A stretch of DNA of 64,000 bases, taken from the NCBI GenBank assembly GCA_902805475.1, contig CADCSX010000003.1:496001-560000 (forward strand), given 5' to 3'. The notes below the pieces were generated by a model that saw nothing but the letters and a program-made list of their open reading frames with translations, was not told where the DNA came from and did not search any database. This document shows, in pieces, positions 59,201 to 64,000 of the stretch. Position 1 is the first letter of the stretch. Each line of letters starts with the position of its first letter. The DNA comes from Entonaema liquescens (taxonomy: Eukaryota > Ascomycota > Sordariomycetes > Xylariales > Xylariaceae). The translations under genes and the position numbers were made by a program.

Positions 59201-59671
59201 CCCCATCGCAACAGCTTTGGTAAGACGGTAAAAGATAACTTCTTCGGCACCATAAGAATTACCCCATCTCAACTGTGACCTATCCTCTGTACTCTCCAGC
59301 GAACCATTACCGGCCTTTGAAGCTTGCGCATGAGATGTTGAATATTTATATAAGGCCTTGAGTATAGAAGGCGTATCGATGAGCTTGTACTTGACGAGAC
59401 CTTGGACATATCGTGGGACGCGCGGGTCGAGGCTTTCGGGATTCGAAGGTTGAGGTTTCAAAAAAATGTCGGCGATAATAGCTGGAGGTACCGGATATCT
59501 TGAGTGCATCATAGGGATATATGACTCAAAAGTCTCTACATCCAGACGAGATGAAAGGCACCGGCTGAGGAACTTAGCCCATTCATCTTTCGAATTGACA
59601 TGATCTTCGTGTACAGGTTTATGTCCTAAGCCGCCCTCCTCCGCCGTTATCATATCCACGTCCATCTCCAT
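56237..59671 (-). CDS. NUT1: Mediator of RNA polymerase II transcription subunit 5
   Basis: Med5 (yeast Nut1) is a tail-module subunit of Mediator, bridging activators to RNA polymerase II in the nucleus. Six exons, 58969-59671, 58648-58904, 58535-58597, 57971-58483, 57377-57914 and 56237-57324, join in frame into 1053 residues. Introns are 50-64 bp. The start is typical of fungal Med5 (DEWAKFLSRCLSSRLDVETFESY). The short exon reads LVGRPLIDDAVLFNYLHNRYQ, a conserved stretch. The rest is helical, and the C-terminus is Gly/Asp-rich, ending MFSGLGGSGSGADLLDSWDL, a known-looking Med5 tail. The first donor is GTTCGT and so weak. The family diverges fast, so the call rests on length, the start and tail motifs. 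Confidence 0.88.
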
Positions 59672-60613
59672 TTTTTCAGATCGCGCTTTTAGGTCTTCGT
59701 GTAAATGACGTTAATTGTATCATTTGCGGAGACGGGGGAAGACTAATTGATTAATGATGGGGTATCTTTCTTTTATATAGTTACGTATTTTATTAGATAC
59801 GTATGTTGCTTTGATATGTTTTGAATTGATGAATTGACGAGGCTGAACTTTAGAAAAGGCCGTTGTAACAAATTGACGTCGGTGGTTATCTTAGCGCTGC
59901 TACCTTGCCCACTATCGGTAGCGTGCTCCGACTAAGCGATCTAGTCGCTGCTCCAGCCAAGTCCAGCCAAGGCCAGGGGGGCATAAATTAGGGCCAAAAC
60001 GTGTTAGCTAGGATAGGTATAGGAGCTTGGGCCATGTGAGCTCTACGAAAAACCCGCCTATGAAGATGGCAAAAGGAACCCCCTTACCCTCAAGCTACAA
60101 CAAACCAAACAAAGCTAAGATTAAAACGCCACATCCAATTATTTTTCAGGAATAAAACCTTCAGAACTTTGAATTCAACTTAATTATTATATCTACCGCC
60201 AGTGCATACCTATTATGTCCTACGCAAGACTCAAGATACATGTAGATACCTATAAACCCAATAACTACCTAATTCCTATTTAGTTTGAACCAATCCAGTC
60301 TTTTATAGAAAATCGCCCGCGTTTTCCCTTCCATCCTGTGGATAAAGTATAAGGTGCGTAGCGGTACACTTAAGTCAACCCAAAATTCCGAGGGTACTTA
60401 ATGGAAGCCCTCAGCTTGTTGATCTCTAGTTGTTCATCTCTGGTGCCATGAAATGAAACCCTTACGCCTGATCGCTTCCACCAGAGCAAGCCGCATCCGG
60501 TCAACCCCTATATACCGTCTAACCCCTCTAATATCCGAGCATTATGTATCACCGTTGCCCACTATCCTCCTAAGGTATGGCGGAGACTGTCATAGCGATA
60601 CTTGCTTGGTGTC
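59672..60613. other. Intergenic
   Basis: Med5 promoter and 3' side of the ILP-like gene. AT-rich with several TAGGTA-type words. No gene seen. Confidence 0.45.
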
Positions 60614-61351
60614 TTAAGCATCTTCGCTTTTCACGACTGCCATGTCTCTATCGACATCAGGTGACCTGGGTCCGACCATCCAGTCCTGCATTGCTAGCCA
60701 TTCGCTCCAATTTGCTTCTGCGCTGATGATTTCTTTCTCCGTAACGTTCTGGAGAGGACGCAAGAAGGGGATGGTTTGTTCATCCGGCATGTCGTATTGA
60801 GATTTGACCTTCAACCAGCCAGCACTCTTAGCAGCAAAGAGAAAGTTTCTCCGCTCCACTTCATGAAGATGTCCTATCCCAGCAACCCAGTCGTCTCCAA
60901 AAAAGCCGTGTAGTACACCGGGAAGATCTAAACCGGTTGCTACCAGCCGCCGTATATACGGTGTTAAAGAGATCGATATCGGTGTACGAGTTGGCATTGG
61001 GAGCATTGAGGACGGAGATGGCACGCCCGCCGGTGAACCAGGCAACTGCGAAGAGACAACTGGATGAGGTTGCTTTTGAAAAGGTAATTGTATATTTATA
61101 AACGCAGCAACAGCCTGCACCGGCCCGCTGTGTTGGGAGTGATCCAAAAAGTATCGAACACATGACTGAAATTGCGGGTACCACTCCAGAATATCGAACT
61201 GTGATTCTTGGAATGGGATAAAGGGACCCGACGGATCTATCCCGGGCGGCATTCCTCGTGATGAGGAAGGCTGCGGAGGTGACCGGGACTGGGATGATTG
61301 AAATTGCATTGGAAACCCGGGAGGTCCACCTCCCTGAGGACGAAATGGCAT
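60614..61351 (-). CDS. Fungal conserved protein, ILP-like (often named 'ilp is an apoptosis inhibitor')
   Basis: 245 residues, single exon. The N-terminus is Pro/Gly/Gln-rich (MPFRPQGGGPPGFPMQF), then a globular part: DILEWYPQFQSCVRYFLDHSQH, VQAVAAFINIQLP, a Pro/Ser linker, SLTPYIRRLVATGLDLPGVL, HGFFGDDWVAGIGHLHEVER and the tail NWSEWLAMQDWMVGPR. I recognise this as a widespread ascomycete family that databases label 'ilp is an apoptosis inhibitor', a name without firm biochemical basis. It has no BIR zinc site. The start is taken at 61351, since the longer frame from 61585 has a low-quality basic N-terminus and the family begins near the Pro-rich segment. Its role in fungi is unclear. Confidence 0.8.
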   Translation of the reverse strand: MPFRPQGGGPPGFPMQFQSSQSRSPPQPSSSRGMPPGIDPSGPFIPFQESQFDILEWYPQFQSCVRYFLDHSQHSGPVQAVAAFINIQLPFQKQPHPVVSSQLPGSPAGVPSPSSMLPMPTRTPISISLTPYIRRLVATGLDLPGVLHGFFGDDWVAGIGHLHEVERRNFLFAAKSAGWLKVKSQYDMPDEQTIPFLRPLQNVTEKEIISAEANWSEWLAMQDWMVGPRSPDVDRDMAVVKSEDA

Positions 61352-64000
61352 GCCGTTAAAGTTGCGCCGGTAAGTATGCCTTATATACCCAAAACCCGGA
61401 GAGGTCGTCTCTATTATAATATCAGAGTATGAGCCCCGGTAGTGTCTTATAACACTTAATTGAGTCTTCGAAAAGTCTAGATATAGTTGCCTAGTGCGTG
61501 CGAGTGATATGGAAAGGTAAAATATGTAGTTTATCAAGTAGTAAGAAAGGAAGCGTACCAATCTAAAGCATCGCGGATGCTCCACATCGAATTGACCCGC
61601 GGTACGCCAATCAAGAGAGAGGAGGTTAACCGGACGATAGTTTTTTAGACTAAGTTAAGACGGCGGGCCGTTGAAGGTTTTAATACCACTTTGAAGACTC
61701 GTAGCTTGTCCTTGCCCTTTTCATCATCTTCGCCTAGACCAGTCCGCTTCGAGTCAAGGGGAAGGGGGAGGCTGTAAGTCACTAAGTACCAAAATACAAA
61801 TACCAACGGAAATAAAAAAAAATAAGGAAAAAGAAAAAGCAAAATAAAGGATAAAAAGAATAAAATATTATGTGACTAGGTCACAAGAGAAGGTCACAGT
61901 AACCGGCCCTCGGCAGCTGGACCATGAAGAACTATACCAGGAGGGCCCGCCACTTGCGGCATGTAAAGCTGGTTCAACGACAGGATCTAGATGTAATCAT
62001 TGTGGGGGGGCGATCACACTTGTGAGGCTTGGGGCCGTACTGAACAGGGTTGAACTAGTGACAAGAAGGACAAAAAGAGACATAGTCCGAGAATAGGAAC
62101 ATGCCAAAGCTGCAGAAGTATGTATACTATGTACACTCTGACACGTAAGTAGCAAGTTTGTTTATTATACCTTGCAATTGGATTCCGACCTGGCCGATAT
62201 CTTGTAGGTTTTGATTTTGATAATTCTCATGTCTTCTTTTGATCCACTTCCACTTAGATCACTTAGACCACTTTCGAGGGGGAGCTGCCCATAAGCAGTA
62301 TAGGGCGGCTCTAAGAGCGATGACGCAAGGAATTGACCTGTCGTCTTACCAATTTTTGGGTTAGATGTGAATTGGGAATTGGGGGTTCTAGTTGGTTGGT
62401 GAGAGGAGCTTTAGGCGGAAATCGAATAAAATCGAATAAAATCATAAGAATTAGAACTAGACCCGGCTTACCAGCTTACACGATCGCTCTCTCATCCCAA
62501 CGCACCCACAAATGCACGGCGAGCGAACAAGGTAAAATAAATGGACGATCTCTAAAGCTCGACGTCAGTTTGAATAATCATAGCAAGGTCCCATAAGGAT
62601 TCGCGATGCATCTAAGCAGTAGAAATTATGGGACGATGATGACGATGATCTTGATGGAATTGGGTGAAGATGAGGCTGCAAGAGACATGCCATGCATATG
62701 TTCGCGCATAGCGGATAAAGGGCCCTGGACCGCCCAACGAGGGGCCTACGAGGGGGTCTGCGAGGCGTTCGCCAAGGGCTTCTCAAGGGGTTCGAAGTTC
62801 AAGACCCAGATTTAGAGGGTTGAAAGTCAGGGTCGCTGCCGGAAATGTTATGTAGGTAAGTAAGGCCCTGCCCTGCTTGATCAAAGAAGGGAAGAGATCG
62901 GAGAGAGGAACTAAAGCAAAGGGGAACCATTGGATAGAAAGCCTAGACGGTGCAGGAGCGAGTTTGCGGCGACGACGGGGACGGGACTGAAGGTAACGCC
63001 GGCCCCACTCCAACGAACGCCACCAGCTAAACATCTGTATAGTAGGTACTTGTGCGAAAGAAACACCCCCTGAACGCCCTATATTCAGGTGGGGGTGTGG
63101 GAGTTTACCGCCATGTTTCCTCGTAACAGAGCACCTAATTCGGTATAACATAGTGCACACTTTACCATACTTCTACTACACTAACCTAGCACGCTTCCAA
63201 TACCAACCTAGTGCCCGCTAATCCTCGTGTGCATAGTATTGTACACTAATACCACTTACACCATTCCCGCATTCCCACACCTATGCTCTTTAGGTACCTT
63301 ATGTATATTTCCACCTTACCTAGGTGGGTAAATGGTGCATACCTACGTGTAGGCAGGTGCACCTGCAGAGGAAGCTTCTAAACTAAAAAGCTAAGTATGG
63401 TACATGTAATGGTAAGGTCATATGCGCGTCTCCAACGACCGAGCCACTTAACATGAAATTTCTCAGCTTCAATTAATTGGTAGCTATATCTTTTGCCATC
63501 AAGGCCTCCCAAAGAAGAAAAAAAAAAGAAAAGAAAAAAAAAAGTAATATTCTACTTCTATTATACCTTACCTATTGCGTCATTCTACTTTCTATGCAGA
63601 ATAGAGAATGCTTTACCCTTCTAACTGCAATGATGGTCCCTACCACACATGTCACTAAGACTCGTTTTACCCAGTCTCTGATCTGGTAATCTGCTTTGCC
63701 TTCCGAGAATCTGTGCCGCTCGACACCCGGTGCTAGTCTGAGACAGGGTCGGTTACCTTAATGTGTATCCCATTTCTACTATTAGTGCTGTCTACACACA
63801 TAACCTTAGGTTTTGTTTTTAATAACTAGTACACCACACAATCTAGCCCCTCGGAGGTAGCCGAATTATCATTTAAATTCTGCTTGAAGATCCGATGAAA
63901 GAGTGTCACGCGACAAATACGGAAGACATTAAAGCCCCGGGGAGTACGATATAACACCTCGATAATATGGGCTCCCGAGTTTTTCTAGGAAGTACCTTGG
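61352..64000. other. Intergenic to the right edge, no supportable gene
   Basis: The left part is the ILP-like promoter. Frames at 62606-62815, 62565-62786 and 62783-63160 (the last Arg-rich) have no start context, motif or coding bias. The region has A-rich runs near 61815-61850 and 63520-63545 and clusters of TAGGTACC/TACCTAGG near 63290-63360. A small gene cannot be excluded. Confidence 0.4.

Noticed and set aside
62783..63160. 125-codon minus-strand frame near the right edge
   Set aside because: Arg/Pro-rich with no recognisable domain; not enough to call a gene.

Overview
The window looks like a nuclear contig from a filamentous ascomycete, most likely a Sordariomycete (possibly Xylariales). 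The reasons are dense 46-175 bp GT-AG introns with ACTAAC/GCTAAC branch points, a HET-domain gene, fungal Spg1, Mediator Med5, Irc22 and ABCC transporter genes, small secreted cysteine-rich proteins, and AT-rich intergenic DNA full of TAGGTA/TACCTA words. The genus is an inference. I saw no tRNA, rRNA, CRISPR array or recognisable transposon.

Layout. 0-5 kb: an edge gene of unknown function and two small secreted proteins. 5.5-7.6 kb: convergent HEM3 (heme) and GCV3 (glycine cleavage H protein). 8.9-12.3 kb: a large protein joining about nine to ten membrane segments to a HET domain. 12.6-17 kb: methionine aminopeptidase 1 and the septation GTPase Spg1. 18-24 kb: a putative mitochondrial membrane protein and CAND1. 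26-29 kb: accessory stretch with two duplicated short coiled-coil genes and an acidic gene cut by an in-frame TAG. 29-35 kb: a carnitine-type dioxygenase, tRNA isopentenyltransferase and SEC61 alpha. 35.6-42.6 kb: accessory stretch with a 99-aa secreted protein, a NucA/NucB-type secreted nuclease, a 510-aa repeat protein and a damaged DUF1996 gene. 42.6-45.4 kb: gene-poor. 45.4-61.4 kb: ABCC transporter, Irc22/TRAP-alpha-like protein, arylsulfatase, Med5 and a fungal ILP-like protein. 61.4-64 kb: nothing supportable.

Most genes are independent housekeeping units on both strands, interrupted by islands of secreted or lineage-restricted genes at 1-4, 26-29 and 35-42 kb. Exon joins were made by hand from splice signals and reading-frame continuity.

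A recurring oddity is that several otherwise convincing genes (HEM3, the ABCC transporter, the nuclease, DUF1996, perhaps the mitochondrial protein) are each interrupted by one or more apparent single-base losses, mostly next to short homopolymer runs. This may be a sequence-quality signature rather than biology, and should be settled before any of these genes is called a pseudogene. The best biological candidate for an unusual system is the membrane-anchored HET protein.
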